Origin: Bacillus sp. SJS
Lineage (GTDB): Bacteria; Bacillota; Bacilli; Bacillales; Bacillaceae
Direction: 5' to 3'
Assembly (NCBI RefSeq): GCF_000732485.2
Contig: NZ_JAQV02000003.1
Coordinates: 62,001 to 126,000, forward strand
Length of the DNA: 64,000 nucleotides
The notes beneath the pieces were generated by a model. The model ran no database searches. It had not been told where the DNA came from and worked only from the letters and a program-made list of their open reading frames with translations. Made by a program: the position numbers and the translations under genes. Below are positions 55,839-64,000 of this stretch, piece by piece. Each line of letters begins with the position of its first letter. Positions within the stretch are counted from its first letter, which is position 1.

Positions 55839-56339
55839 TTATTCAGGCTTTACGAGGAACAGGGGCTGGCCGTATTCTACAAGCTGACCGTTTTCCGCCA
55901 GAATTTCCACGATTTCTCCTTTAGTTTCTGCTTCAATTTCATTAAACAGCTTCATTGCTTCTACGATGCACACGACTGTGTCATTTTTTACTTTTGAACC
56001 CAATTCCACATAATTACCTGTTTCCGGTGAAGAAGCCGCGTAAAAAGTTCCTACCATTGGAGATGTAATTTTAACCAGGTTTTCATCCTGTACCGATTCA
56101 GCTGCCGGTTTTTCCTCTGCTTTTGGCGCTTCCTGGCCGGCACTCGGCTGAGCTGCCTGAACTGGTGCAGCCTGCTGCACTGGAGCTTCAGCAGCAGCTG
56201 GCGCTGCGTGACTGTAAACAGCTTCAGGCGCTGATTTTTTCAATAAAAGCTTTGCACCTTCATTTTCGTATGTAAATTCATCAATTGAAGATTGGTCGAT
56301 TAACTTGATCAGTTCCCGAATCTCCTGGATTTTCAACAT
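55839..56339 (-). CDS. accB: Biotin carboxyl carrier protein of acetyl-CoA carboxylase
   Basis: This 166-residue protein has an N-terminal helical region, an Ala/Pro/Gln linker (about 45-85) and a biotinyl domain with Lys130 in EAMKLFNE. It is the first gene of accB-accC-yqhY. Confidence 0.97.
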   Translation of the reverse strand: MLKIQEIRELIKLIDQSSIDEFTYENEGAKLLLKKSAPEAVYSHAAPAAAEAPVQQAAPVQAAQPSAGQEAPKAEEKPAAESVQDENLVKITSPMVGTFYAASSPETGNYVELGSKVKNDTVVCIVEAMKLFNEIEAETKGEIVEILAENGQLVEYGQPLFLVKPE

Positions 56340-56668
56340 AAACTGGCACCCCTTATTGGAAAATTACGTGATAAATGCTAATTACTATCATCTGCTACTA
56401 AAACTAAGTCTCATAAACATCTTACGATACTATGCAAGCTTAATTCAACTTAAATCGATACGCTATACAACTTTTGAATGATTCCTGCCCCAATGACCAT
56501 GATCCTATTATAGTCGAAATGTACCTTTTTTTGAAATGGACCTTTACATGGGCAGGTTAGACAAAAAGGTTTGCTGCACATCATCGAAGATTTTCGCTTC
56601 CCCATCCAGTGTTCCCGTTTTCAGATAAAAAATCAGCCTGCATCCGCAGGCTGATTCTGTTCTATTTT
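56340..56668. other. Interval with the acc promoter and the spoIIIAH terminator
   Basis: This 329-bp gap contains a TATAAT -10 (minus strand, plus coordinates about 56507-56512) with TTTCAA 18 bp upstream as the likely acc promoter. The ~120 nt leader after it has no recognised riboswitch. At the right end is the spoIIIA terminator. No FapR-like palindrome was evident. Confidence 0.5.
56622..56656 (-). terminator. Terminator of the spoIIIA operon
   Basis: AATCAGCCTGC and GCAGGCTGATT form a perfect 11-bp stem with an ATCC loop; TTTTTTATC follows on the minus strand. Confidence 0.9.
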
Positions 56669-57292
56669 TTATTTGGTCGGTTCAAAGGAAACCGCTACAT
56701 TTTCCATACCCGCAATTTCGCTTCTGACAAGCATAATGATGTCATTGGCATTCGCTGCACTATGATCTTTCGCTTTAACCGTAATCAAAACCTGATTATC
56801 TTCTACCCTTACTAATGCATCATCATAATCCTCAGATTTGATTAACGTTTCAAGAATGGCTTCCTTGCCTGCCGTGTCAGACAGTTCTTTCATTTGCTCA
56901 TAAGCTTTGCTTTTTTCTTCAGCAGATGCGTCTTTGCTTGCAACGACGGACTGAAGCTGGCTTTTCAGCTCGCTTCTCTGATCTTCAAGCTCCATGCGAA
57001 GGGAAGTAAAAAGTTCATCGCTTTCAACTGTTGAAACGACTGTACCATCTTCCCCGGCTGCAGATTTGGCTTCCCCTTTGGCATTTTCATTTCCCTTTGT
57101 ATCTTTGGAAACCGTTTTTGATGCAGCCGTTTCTTCTTTCCCGGCAGCTTTTTCATCTTGATTCTGGTCCTTATTTACTGCAGCCATATCAGTTCCTGTT
57201 CCGCCTTCAGGAGAGGTAATGTAATAGACAGATAACACTACGACTAAGCTAAGCATCGTTAGCAGCCAAACGGTTTGTTTTTTCAGCATCAT
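56669..57292 (-). CDS. spoIIIAH: Stage III sporulation protein AH
   Basis: This 207-residue mother-cell protein has one N-terminal transmembrane helix (about 7-24), a low-complexity Lys/Glu/Ala/Gly linker (35-85) and a C-terminal YscJ/FliF-like ring domain (about 90-207). It pairs with forespore SpoIIQ across the intermembrane space. Last gene of the operon. Confidence 0.94.
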   Translation of the reverse strand: MMLKKQTVWLLTMLSLVVVLSVYYITSPEGGTGTDMAAVNKDQNQDEKAAGKEETAASKTVSKDTKGNENAKGEAKSAAGEDGTVVSTVESDELFTSLRMELEDQRSELKSQLQSVVASKDASAEEKSKAYEQMKELSDTAGKEAILETLIKSEDYDDALVRVEDNQVLITVKAKDHSAANANDIIMLVRSEIAGMENVAVSFEPTK

Positions 57293-57293
57293 A

Positions 57294-57956
57294 TTATGAA
57301 GCCTCCTTTATTTTTTTGGGAGCTACTGCAACTTTGAAGCTCTCAACCCCAAGCACTCTTGTCACAGAGTCCACGATCATTTTCTTTATTTGAACGTTGT
57401 CCGCCCCATTGGCTACAACGAGTACACCCCTGATTGCCGGCTTCGTATATTGAAGCACGATCGGCGTTTCTTTATCCCCCTGCTTAATAATGACGACCTG
57501 CTCATCATTGGTCACATCATCAACTTTTCTTTCGCCCCCGTCCCGATCCGTTTCATTCGTGGACTGGCTTTGGGTGTTACGGTTTTTTTCCAGTACTTTC
57601 AGTGACGTTGCATCGACATTAACAACGACAGATACATCATCAATCCCGCTGATGGTTTCCAGAGCTTCCTTCAGCTGCGTTTCATAATCATGTTCATAGC
57701 CCGCGATTAAATCCTTTTCGGTATCAGCTGCCGGCTTAAATACTTCCTGAGTTTCTGAATTTCCGCTTCCGGGGGAAACAGCTGCCGGCTGCACGCCTGC
57801 CGTTTTGACACTTTGATCAGTCATGTTGCTTAAAAGCATAATTCCGATTCCCGCCGCGAGCAGCATCAAGATGGTTTTCGGATTCACCTTTGACTGTCCC
57901 CCACTCTGGCTGAAGAACTTCTTGATTTTATCCATTAACGATGTTTTCTCACTCAT
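57294..57956 (-). CDS. spoIIIAG: Stage III sporulation protein AG
   Basis: This 220-residue protein forms a large ring of the SpoIIIA-SpoIIQ channel. It has one transmembrane helix (about 28-46, ILMLLAAGIGIMLLSN) and an extracellular ring-building motif domain (SGIDDVSVVVNVDA ... VVIIKQGDKETPIVLQY). ATG 57956 overlaps the spoIIIAF stop by 8 nt, with GGGGAGG ahead. Confidence 0.94.
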   Translation of the reverse strand: MSEKTSLMDKIKKFFSQSGGQSKVNPKTILMLLAAGIGIMLLSNMTDQSVKTAGVQPAAVSPGSGNSETQEVFKPAADTEKDLIAGYEHDYETQLKEALETISGIDDVSVVVNVDATSLKVLEKNRNTQSQSTNETDRDGGERKVDDVTNDEQVVIIKQGDKETPIVLQYTKPAIRGVLVVANGADNVQIKKMIVDSVTRVLGVESFKVAVAPKKIKEAS

Positions 57957-58590
57957 GAACCTGATCCTCCCCTCCTTCCACATGAATCAGGATTTGCTCC
58001 TGATCCAGCTCCCATATTTGCGCAAGCAGCGAAGCCATATCCTTCAAGCGGCTATCGGCTATATCCTCTTTAGGAACCATTTCTCTTGATGCATCAATTT
58101 GAATGGGTGCTATGGTTTCGACTGCTGTCTGTTCTTTTTCAGAGGGGGCGCTCACATAAACATCTACGGATTTTACATCTTTGCTGCTTCCTATTGATTT
58201 CTGCTCATCTGAAACCTGGATGGCGATGTCTCGAATTTCCATTGAATATTCTTTTTCCATATCCTCCCCGGCATCTTTTTTCATTTGGACAGCCATTTGT
58301 TCTAAAATATATGCACGCTGGGAGGCTTGTATTTCTCTTTTCTGTGATTCGATCAATTTTTTTGATTCTTCATCCTGCGAAGCATCATTTATTTGGAAAT
58401 CACTGATCAGCTTGTTGATATCAACAGAGAATAAGCTGAATACAGGATTCAATATAACCACAATCAGCATCAAGCCGATGACCATCTTTGAGTATTTCTG
58501 CATGGAAGAGTTCGGAAGCAGCATATCAATTACGATGGCAAGCAGAATGAATAATAGGATATTCGTAATCCAGCCAGTCAGAAAAGTCAT
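57949..58590 (-). CDS. spoIIIAF: Stage III sporulation protein AF
   Basis: This 213-residue protein has two N-terminal transmembrane helices (about 5-25 and 34-55) and a soluble ring-forming domain (about 85-205). AGGAGGGTG precedes ATG 58590. The gap to spoIIIAE is 12 bp. Confidence 0.93.
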   Translation of the reverse strand: MTFLTGWITNILLFILLAIVIDMLLPNSSMQKYSKMVIGLMLIVVILNPVFSLFSVDINKLISDFQINDASQDEESKKLIESQKREIQASQRAYILEQMAVQMKKDAGEDMEKEYSMEIRDIAIQVSDEQKSIGSSKDVKSVDVYVSAPSEKEQTAVETIAPIQIDASREMVPKEDIADSRLKDMASLLAQIWELDQEQILIHVEGGEDQVHE

Positions 58591-58602
58591 ATTCTCACCC
58601 TC

Positions 58603-59862
58603 CTATCGAACCATTAAGGTTAAATTCCCCGCGGCGATAATGACCGTCAGACTGAGGAAGAACATAAATGAGACGATGGCCAGTGCCGCAAAAATATAAA
58701 TAACACTTTTGCTGATAATATCCAGGCATTTAATCACTGGTCCTCCTCCAACAGGCTGAAGGATCGCAGCAGCAAATTTATAAATAAACGCAAGGGACAG
58801 GACTTTAAGCGCAGGAAATGCAGCAATCGCAAGCAGGATCGCAACACCGGCAATTCCGACTGTATTCTTCAATAGAACTGACGCACTTATCACAGTATCA
58901 GTAGCATCTGTAAACATCCGTCCTAGGACGGGGATAAAATTTCCTGTTAAAAACTTGGCTGTACGGATCGTGATGCCGTCCGTAACAGCGGCTGATGCCC
59001 CCTGAACAGAAATGACTCCTAAAAAAATCGTGAGAAAGGTTCCGAGAAGTCCAATTCCTGCCTGTCTCAAGAGCTGTGCCAGCTGGGTAACTTTATACTG
59101 ATCTGTCAATGTACTGACGATGCTTAATAGAGCAGATAGAAAAAGAAGGGGAAGCACGACATTCTGGATTAAAACCCCGCTCGTATTCATGAGAAAGAGA
59201 ATAACAGGATGAAAGAATGCGGCAGAAACCAATCCTCCTGATGAAGCCATAAGCGCGAGCAATAATGGAATAAGAGCCATAATGAAATTCGTCATGGATT
59301 GGATTGCATCACTTGTGTATTGAATCGCGATATGAAAGCTGTTTAATGCAATGATCATCAGCACCATGTAAACGAGAGCGTATGCCACTTTGCTGACTGT
59401 ACTCTGCTGAAATGCGTTTTGCAGCAGCTGAAGCAAAACACTGAAGATTGTTAGCAGGATCAGTGTACCCAGCAGCTTTCCATTCGCCAGGATTTCATGA
59501 AACAAATATTTTAAGAGTGCCTTCATCCAGTCCATGATGGAAAAATGCTTTTCACCTGTTACAAAGTCATAGAGACTGCCTTTTTGGCTTTCCGGCAGAA
59601 ATCCCCCATACTGTACAAGAAGCTCGTCCCAGAAAGCTTTAACATGCTCCAGTTCAAGCTTGTCCGCCTGCTGTCTGATAAGTCCTTCTTGCCCGGAAGG
59701 ATCAGAAGAAAGTGAAGGGTCCACCGTGTCAGCTGCTTCTCCATTTTCCTTCAATGATTCATCTTGGCTGAAGCTGTTTTGGGCAGGTTCATTGCCCTGG
59801 GCTTGTACATGTATAGGAAAGAAAATCAGAATACAAAAAACTATGGCTGGCAGCCTTTTCAT
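58603..59862 (-). CDS. spoIIIAE: Stage III sporulation protein AE
   Basis: This 419-residue polytopic membrane protein has a signal-like N-terminus (AIVFCILIFFPIHVQA), an acidic extracytoplasmic segment (25-75) and about seven or eight transmembrane helices. It is thought to be the transporter-like core of the channel. Conserved IIALNSFHIAIQYTSDAI and GISVQGASAAVTDGITI-type stretches support the call. Confidence 0.95.
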   Translation of the reverse strand: MKRLPAIVFCILIFFPIHVQAQGNEPAQNSFSQDESLKENGEAADTVDPSLSSDPSGQEGLIRQQADKLELEHVKAFWDELLVQYGGFLPESQKGSLYDFVTGEKHFSIMDWMKALLKYLFHEILANGKLLGTLILLTIFSVLLQLLQNAFQQSTVSKVAYALVYMVLMIIALNSFHIAIQYTSDAIQSMTNFIMALIPLLLALMASSGGLVSAAFFHPVILFLMNTSGVLIQNVVLPLLFLSALLSIVSTLTDQYKVTQLAQLLRQAGIGLLGTFLTIFLGVISVQGASAAVTDGITIRTAKFLTGNFIPVLGRMFTDATDTVISASVLLKNTVGIAGVAILLAIAAFPALKVLSLAFIYKFAAAILQPVGGGPVIKCLDIISKSVIYIFAALAIVSFMFFLSLTVIIAAGNLTLMVR

Positions 59863-59882
59863 GACCCCTCCTCCTCTCCGCT

Positions 59883-60275
59883 CTAAAATTCAGGAATCAT
59901 TTTGATGACCGTTTCGATAATGACGGTTAAAATTGGTATCGCCATTGTCAGGATCAAGATTTTCCCGCCTAGCTCGATCTTGGAAGCAATGGCTCCCTGT
60001 CCTGCGTCTTTTGTCAGCTGGGCGCCGAACTCGGCAATATAAGCAATCCCGATTATTTTCATGATCGTTTCTACATAAATAAGGTTCACATTGGCGTTTA
60101 CGGCAATTTTTTCAATCATCCGAATGATTTCATATATTTGATCCACTAAATAAAGAAAGATGACACAGCCGGTAAAGACAACAAGAAGGAAGGCAAAGTT
60201 CGGTTTTTGTTCTTTGATCACCAGAGCCAGAAACGTAGCTACAAGACCAAGACCAACGATTTGAATAATTTGGAT
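59883..60275 (-). CDS. spoIIIAD: Stage III sporulation protein AD, with a non-standard start codon
   Basis: This protein of about 130 residues is highly hydrophobic with three or more transmembrane helices and matches B. subtilis SpoIIIAD from IQIVGLGL to the C-terminus. Homologues begin about where this reads ACG ATC CAA ATT ATT CAA ATC. A strong GGGAGGGG site (60282-60289) lies 6-7 nt ahead, yet no ATG, GTG, TTG or CTG occurs in frame until ATG 60335, inside spoIIIAC. I place the start at ATC 60275; ACG 60278 or ATT 60269 are alternatives. Confidence 0.85.
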   Translation of the reverse strand: MQIIQIVGLGLVATFLALVIKEQKPNFAFLLVVFTGCVIFLYLVDQIYEIIRMIEKIAVNANVNLIYVETIMKIIGIAYIAEFGAQLTKDAGQGAIASKIELGGKILILTMAIPILTVIIETVIKMIPEF

Positions 60276-60288
60276 CGTGTTCCCCTCC

Positions 60289-60495
60289 CTACCCTTGAAA
60301 CAGGAAAACCGCTTTGATCTTTTTGAATAGGTCATCTACAATCGATGCAACCATGAATAAAATATAGATAAAACCAAGCAGTGTGACCCATTGCGCGTAT
60401 TCTTTCTTGCCCATTTGATCAAGGATCGTGTGAAGAAAAGCCACAACAATGCCGATTCCGGCAATCTGAAAGATGATATTAATATCGACGCCCAT
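60289..60495 (-). CDS. spoIIIAC: Stage III sporulation protein AC
   Basis: This 68-residue protein has two transmembrane helices (IIFQIAGIGIVVAFLHTIL and WVTLLGFIYILFMVASIV). GGAAGGAGC precedes ATG 60495. Length and sequence match B. subtilis SpoIIIAC. Confidence 0.95.
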   Translation of the reverse strand: MGVDINIIFQIAGIGIVVAFLHTILDQMGKKEYAQWVTLLGFIYILFMVASIVDDLFKKIKAVFLFQG

Positions 60496-60520
60496 TTTTT
60501 AAAGCTCCTTCCTTTTGCTG

Positions 60521-61036
60521 CTACAGCAGTACAATGACAACAAGCAGTCCGCACAGAAACCCTATACTCTTTATCATCCGCTCGTAGCGCTGCTGCCTGT
60601 CAGCCGCCTCTGTTTCTTCCCGTTCAAGGTGGACCATTGCAAGCTTTATATGCTTCTGCTGCGAGATGAGATCATGGCGGCCCAGCGTCTCCCCAAATTG
60701 CTTCATTACTTCCAGTTCACCCTTTTGAAGGCTGCTGGATGCAGCGAGCTGCTCCAGGCTTTCCGACCATGCTGATTTTGTACTTTTGCCTCCGCTTGAA
60801 AGAATGTGCGAGAATTGAGTGAAAAACTCTGACAGCGGTCTGTTAAGCTGTCCGCTCAAGTCATCAGCAGCTGCCTTTAAAGGCTTTTGGCTGTAGACAA
60901 TTTCTGCTTCAAGCGATTGTAATGCAACCTTTATTTCCCGCAGCAGTCTGGTTCTTTTTCCTAACCTGCCAGCAATTTCAAAGCCGATCCAAGTGGAAGC
61001 AAAAAGAATCATGGCGGCGCCAATCAGCTTGACCAT
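60521..61036 (-). CDS. spoIIIAB: Stage III sporulation protein AB
   Basis: This 171-residue protein has transmembrane segments at both ends (about 4-20, 152-171) and a helical soluble core resembling GspF/T2SF-type proteins. ATG 61036 overlaps the spoIIIAA stop by 13 nt. Confidence 0.94.
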   Translation of the reverse strand: MVKLIGAAMILFASTWIGFEIAGRLGKRTRLLREIKVALQSLEAEIVYSQKPLKAAADDLSGQLNRPLSEFFTQFSHILSSGGKSTKSAWSESLEQLAASSSLQKGELEVMKQFGETLGRHDLISQQKHIKLAMVHLEREETEAADRQQRYERMIKSIGFLCGLLVVIVLL

Positions 61037-61944
61037 ATAAGTTCCTCCCCCGATATGGAAGCAAATTGCGAGTTTAGGATTTCCATGGTCCGATTGCCAT
61101 CTTTTCGGCTTAGCTCTACGATCCTCTCAAAGACACCGTTATCAAAAAGAGGCTGAATGGATGGTCTCTTCGAGGCATCCCCGGCCCCAAAACCGTGGAC
61201 ACTGACCATAACCTGAACTCCTGCGTGGACCGCTTCCATGATGGCACTGCAATCCTCCGCTGAACCGATTTCATCTGCAATCAGCACATCAGGACTCAGT
61301 GAGCGAATCATCATCATCATTCCTTCAGCCTTTGGACACGAATCGAGTACGTCCAGCCGGTTCCCAAAGGTATGCTGTGGGATTCCATTAACGGAACCTG
61401 CTATTTCAGACCGCTCATCAACGATCCCAACCTTCATGCTCTCTTTTTCCGAATCACCAGTGCTTACCGTGCGGGCTATATCTCTCAGTAGAGTCGTCTT
61501 TCCCGTTTGGGGAGGTCCGATAATCAGGGTATTCAGCCATCTCCCCTCGTAAAGGTATGGAATCAGCGGCTGGGCAGCCCCGATTTTCTGCTTGGCTACC
61601 CTTATATTAAAAGACGTGATGTCCCTAATCATTTTTACACGGCCTCCCGTTGTAATAACCTTGCCTGCCAGTCCGATCCGGTGTCCTCCGGAAATGGTGA
61701 TGTAGCCCCTGCGCAGCTCCTCTTCCAGCGTGTAAATCGAGAATTCACTCATTTCGTTCATGAGCACTTGTCCATCATCAAGAGTAGCCGTATACGGCAA
61801 AAAGAGATGCCTGCCGTTCAATATAACTTCTATAGGCCTGAATAAACGAATCCGGATTTCCTCCAGCTGATCACGATCGCTTTCATTTAAACGTACCAAA
61901 TGGCTTCTGATTGATTCAGGAAGGACCCGCATAATCTCATCCAA
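61024..61944 (-). CDS. spoIIIAA: Stage III sporulation protein AA (ATPase)
   Basis: This 306-residue cytoplasmic ATPase powers the SpoIIIA channel. Walker A is IIGPPQTGKTTLLRDIAR near 145, Walker B VLIADEIGSAEDC near 225. Start TTG 61944 (MDEIMRVLPESI) has GGAGG 8 nt upstream; the longer frame to 62016 overlaps the sigma-E promoter and is rejected. Confidence 0.96.
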   Translation of the reverse strand: MDEIMRVLPESIRSHLVRLNESDRDQLEEIRIRLFRPIEVILNGRHLFLPYTATLDDGQVLMNEMSEFSIYTLEEELRRGYITISGGHRIGLAGKVITTGGRVKMIRDITSFNIRVAKQKIGAAQPLIPYLYEGRWLNTLIIGPPQTGKTTLLRDIARTVSTGDSEKESMKVGIVDERSEIAGSVNGIPQHTFGNRLDVLDSCPKAEGMMMMIRSLSPDVLIADEIGSAEDCSAIMEAVHAGVQVMVSVHGFGAGDASKRPSIQPLFDNGVFERIVELSRKDGNRTMEILNSQFASISGEELIWSS

Positions 61945-61978
61945 AGACGTTTCCTCCTTATACCTGCTTGATATAGAA

Positions 61979-62006
61979 AATGTATGCAGGCTTGACCGCT
62001 TTATGC
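61979..62006 (-). promoter_or_regulatory. Sigma-E promoter of the spoIIIA operon
   Basis: The minus strand reads GCATAAA, a 13-bp spacer and CATACATT, a perfect sigma-E -10 (CATACAHT) with a fair -35. It lies between the yqhV stop and spoIIIAA. SigE control of spoIIIA is established in B. subtilis. Confidence 0.85.
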
Positions 62007-62012
62007 CACCCC

Positions 62013-62294
62013 TCACTTATAAATTCCAGCTAATATAAAAACGACTCCGAGACCGATGAAAATCATTTTCCCATAAGAAATCTCTCCAGCAATTTGAAAG
62101 ATACCGATTGCCATCGTTCCAATAAAAATAGCCGGCCCGACAATAGCCAAAACGGAGTTAATCGCAATCGCCTTACGGACGTCATTTACAAGGAGCATAC
62201 AAATTGCTGCAGTCAATTCAATACTTGCTGATAAAAAGCGGAGTCCTGCCATAGCAAGCACGGTTTGATCAAGCCCATTCCACCAATTCTTCAT
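62013..62294 (-). CDS. yqhV: DUF2619 membrane protein YqhV
   Basis: This 93-residue protein has three predicted helices (about 12-35, 41-60, 72-92). It lies directly upstream of spoIIIAA as yqhV does in B. subtilis. ATG 62294 follows a GGTGGAAGG site. Function is unknown. Confidence 0.85.
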   Translation of the reverse strand: MKNWWNGLDQTVLAMAGLRFLSASIELTAAICMLLVNDVRKAIAINSVLAIVGPAIFIGTMAIGIFQIAGEISYGKMIFIGLGVVFILAGIYK

Positions 62295-62463
62295 CCTTCC
62301 ACCTCGGGTCCTTTTTGTACAGCCTATGCGCCTTGTCCATGAAATAGAAAGAAAAGCGTTTTTTTCTCAACTGATTCGAGTCATGATATAATGGAAATAT
62401 AGGGAAATTTATTTTGGTAAAAGTTTTGCAGTCCGGTACTGCGGAATGAAGGAGGGGATGAAG

Positions 62464-62700
62464 ATGGAAGGATTTTCTCAAGCTTATTTCATACTTCAAT
62501 GGATTCTCGCTGCAGGCATTTTTCTGGTTATCCCAGTTATCATCATCATCAAGGCCTTGAAAAAGAAGAAGTACCCCAGAAGCAATTTCTACACCCCGTT
62601 TGACAACATCATTGAAGGCAAGAGTTCGAGTGAGAAATTGGCTGTTGATCAGCTGCAGGAAGATGAAAGGCACCGTAACCGGTATGGAGAAATAGATTGA
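62464..62700 (+). CDS. DUF3951-like small membrane protein
   Basis: This 78-residue protein has one transmembrane helix (about 8-32), a lysine cluster KALKKKKYPRSN and the phrase FYTPFDNIIEG, characteristic of DUF3951. ATG 62464 has GGAGG 8 nt upstream; the ATG at 62458 is inside that spacing. It is divergent from yqhV. Function unknown. Confidence 0.65.
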   Translation: MEGFSQAYFILQWILAAGIFLVIPVIIIIKALKKKKYPRSNFYTPFDNIIEGKSSSEKLAVDQLQEDERHRNRYGEID

Positions 62701-62785
62701 CCGGTAAAAAAAATGTAAGCTATGTGCCTTGATTCTTTTTACATGCAAGAGAATTTAAACGGAGCGTTTCGTTAGCACTCCAATA

Positions 62786-62817
62786 GAAAAACCCGGTTCA
62801 TTTGAACCGGGTTTTTA
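62786..62817. terminator. Bidirectional terminator
   Basis: AAAAACCCGGTTCA and TGAACCGGGTTTTT form a long perfect stem around TT between the convergent DUF3951 and MurE-like genes. Confidence 0.9.
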
Positions 62818-62823
62818 CAGGGC

Positions 62824-64000
62824 TTATCCATTTTTTCTGCCGGCAAGAGGAAGCAGTTCCGCTCTTGTAAGAAGAATTTTTTTTGCAGAAACGCGTCGTG
62901 TGACCGTTCCCCTTTTCTTTGATTTATAAAAAGTTTCAATAATTTTCTCATCAGAGTGCGGAATCGCTTCACCTTTGACCATTTGTGCCCCGTTAATACA
63001 GCCGCTGGTGAGTAGTATGATATCGTTAGAATGCCCCAGGCTAAGTGCCTTAATGACACCTTGTTTTCTGGTCAAGGTCGGATGGATTTCAGCTGCGCGG
63101 GGTTTACGGAATCCACTCATCACCTGCTCGACAATCACTCGCGGATCATGGTCTCCAGGATGATCGACTGTTACGACAATCTCATCCGCCTTGTTCTCAA
63201 TGACCTGTGCCATTTTTGGCATTTTTGCAAAGTCTCTAATGCCGATTCCAGCAATCATGACAATCAGCCGATTGTGCGGCAGCTTCTTTACTTCCTCTAA
63301 AAGACGAGTCAAAGCAACAGGCGTATGTGCGTAATCCAATATGATCTTTTGACTGTCAGGACCTTTTATAATCTGAAAACGCCCTTCAGGACTTTCCAGA
63401 TGGCGAAGTACTTTAACGATCTCCTCTATCCCGAACCCAAATAATAGAGCCGCTCCTATTGCTGAAAGAACGTTCGAAATGTTGTATTCCCCATATACCG
63501 GAACATCAATACTGAAAGTAGAACCCGCGTATAACAAAGTGAATTTCGAACCGGATTCACTGAACTCAATATTAACCGCCCTTAGATCCGCATGGTTATT
63601 TGAAGACAGGCTGTAAGTGATTCGCGGACCGGTGAAAGTACTTGCCAGCCTCTCTCCCATTCCTTCATCATCAACATTAATAACGGCCTGTTTAGCTTGC
63701 TTAAACAGTCTCAACTTGCACTCCATATAGTGAGCAAAAGTTTTATGGTATTCCAGGTGCTCTTCAGAAAGGTTCGTATGGATGGCTACATCAAACTTAA
63801 TATCATCTACACGGTTCTGATCCAGGGCAATGGACGATACCTCCATCGCCACAGCTTCATCTCCGAGAGATACTAAATCCTGAAACATACTTTGCAGATC
63901 TATAGATTCCGGAGTTGTTGGAGTACTTTTCTTGTAGGACAATTTTTCCTTAGAAGACCAAATACCTGTGGTGCCAATGGATCCCGATGGCATCCCAAGC
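62824..64000 (-). CDS. Mur ligase family protein, MurE-like, partial at the right edge
   Basis: The visible ~392 residues are the C-terminal part of an amide ligase; the start and the ATP-binding GTNGKTT lie beyond the window. TTPESIDLQ, AMEVSSIALDQNRVDDI, HTNLSEEHLEYHKTFAHYMECKLRLF, GEYNISNVLSAIGAAL and ILDYAHTP are typical of MurE. The DNP(R/A) motif that selects the amino acid in MurE is here DHPGDHDP, and the C-terminal 35 residues are basic. It may be a MurE paralogue with a different substrate rather than the cell-division murE. Confidence 0.75.
   Translation of the reverse strand, partial: LGMPSGSIGTTGIWSSKEKLSYKKSTPTTPESIDLQSMFQDLVSLGDEAVAMEVSSIALDQNRVDDIKFDVAIHTNLSEEHLEYHKTFAHYMECKLRLFKQAKQAVINVDDEGMGERLASTFTGPRITYSLSSNNHADLRAVNIEFSESGSKFTLLYAGSTFSIDVPVYGEYNISNVLSAIGAALLFGFGIEEIVKVLRHLESPEGRFQIIKGPDSQKIILDYAHTPVALTRLLEEVKKLPHNRLIVMIAGIGIRDFAKMPKMAQVIENKADEIVVTVDHPGDHDPRVIVEQVMSGFRKPRAAEIHPTLTRKQGVIKALSLGHSNDIILLTSGCINGAQMVKGEAIPHSDEKIIETFYKSKKRGTVTRRVSAKKILLTRAELLPLAGRKNG

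Noticed and set aside
62269-62748. 159-codon minus-strand frame overlapping yqhV and the DUF3951 gene
   Set aside because: Antisense to a better gene with a strong ribosome site and a known family.

Overview
The window comes from an endospore-forming Bacillaceae chromosome (Bacillus in the broad sense). The evidence is an almost continuous block with the gene content and order of the Bacillus subtilis yqi/yqh region: artPQR, brxB, the ptb-bcd-buk-lpdV-bkd operon with its sigma-54 activator, spo0A-spoIVB-recN-ahrC-yqxC-dxs-ispA-xseBA-folD-nusB-yqhY-accCB and the complete spoIIIA operon. Nearly everything is transcribed leftward (minus strand). No rRNA, tRNA or CRISPR array was seen.

Layout. 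1-3456: the end of a YqjA-like membrane protein, an arginine-type ABC importer and bacilliredoxin BrxB. 3567-8568: a B12-dependent methylmalonyl-CoA mutase with its MeaB chaperone. 8754-9650: a lipid kinase on the plus strand. 9727-20003: branched-chain amino-acid degradation (Bcd, BkdAA/AB/B, LpdV, Ptb, Buk) behind a sigma-54 promoter and the activator BkdR. Valine and isoleucine breakdown yields propionyl-CoA, which the adjacent mutase module could pass on to succinyl-CoA. 20159-27494: a small membrane protein, a glycerophosphodiesterase, two secreted nucleotidases with a shared C-terminal repeat module and a possible Pho box, and two small enzymes.

27853-42070 is an AT-rich integrated element of about 14.2 kb. 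It lies between two 59-bp near-identical copies of the 3' end of spo0A and encodes a tyrosine integrase next to one of them. The copy joined to spo0A completes the reading frame with synonymous codons, so Spo0A stays intact. The element also places a new terminator behind spo0A, while a candidate native terminator lies at 27731-27789. Inside it are a putative replication gene whose leader is overlapped by a convincing antisense-RNA unit, and a head/connector operon (portal, fused protease-capsid, tail tube, head closure, DUF3168). That operon has a LexA-type box at its promoter. Two accessory loci complete it: an LPO_1073/Vpar_1526-type protein with a membrane-anchored partner, and a DUF262-HNH nuclease followed by a GIY-YIG endonuclease. 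No terminase, tape measure, portal-to-tail set or lysis gene was seen. The layout suggests a capsid-encoding phage satellite, or a prophage reduced to that state, rather than a complete phage.

42005-64000 returns to core genome: Spo0A and SpoIVB (sporulation), RecN (DNA repair), AhrC (arginine repressor), an rRNA methyltransferase, isoprenoid enzymes (Dxs, IspA), exonuclease VII, FolD, NusB, an Asp23-family protein, AccC/AccB (fatty-acid synthesis), SpoIIIAH to SpoIIIAA (the forespore-mother-cell channel, with a good sigma-E promoter), YqhV, a DUF3951 protein and a MurE-like ligase that runs off the right edge.
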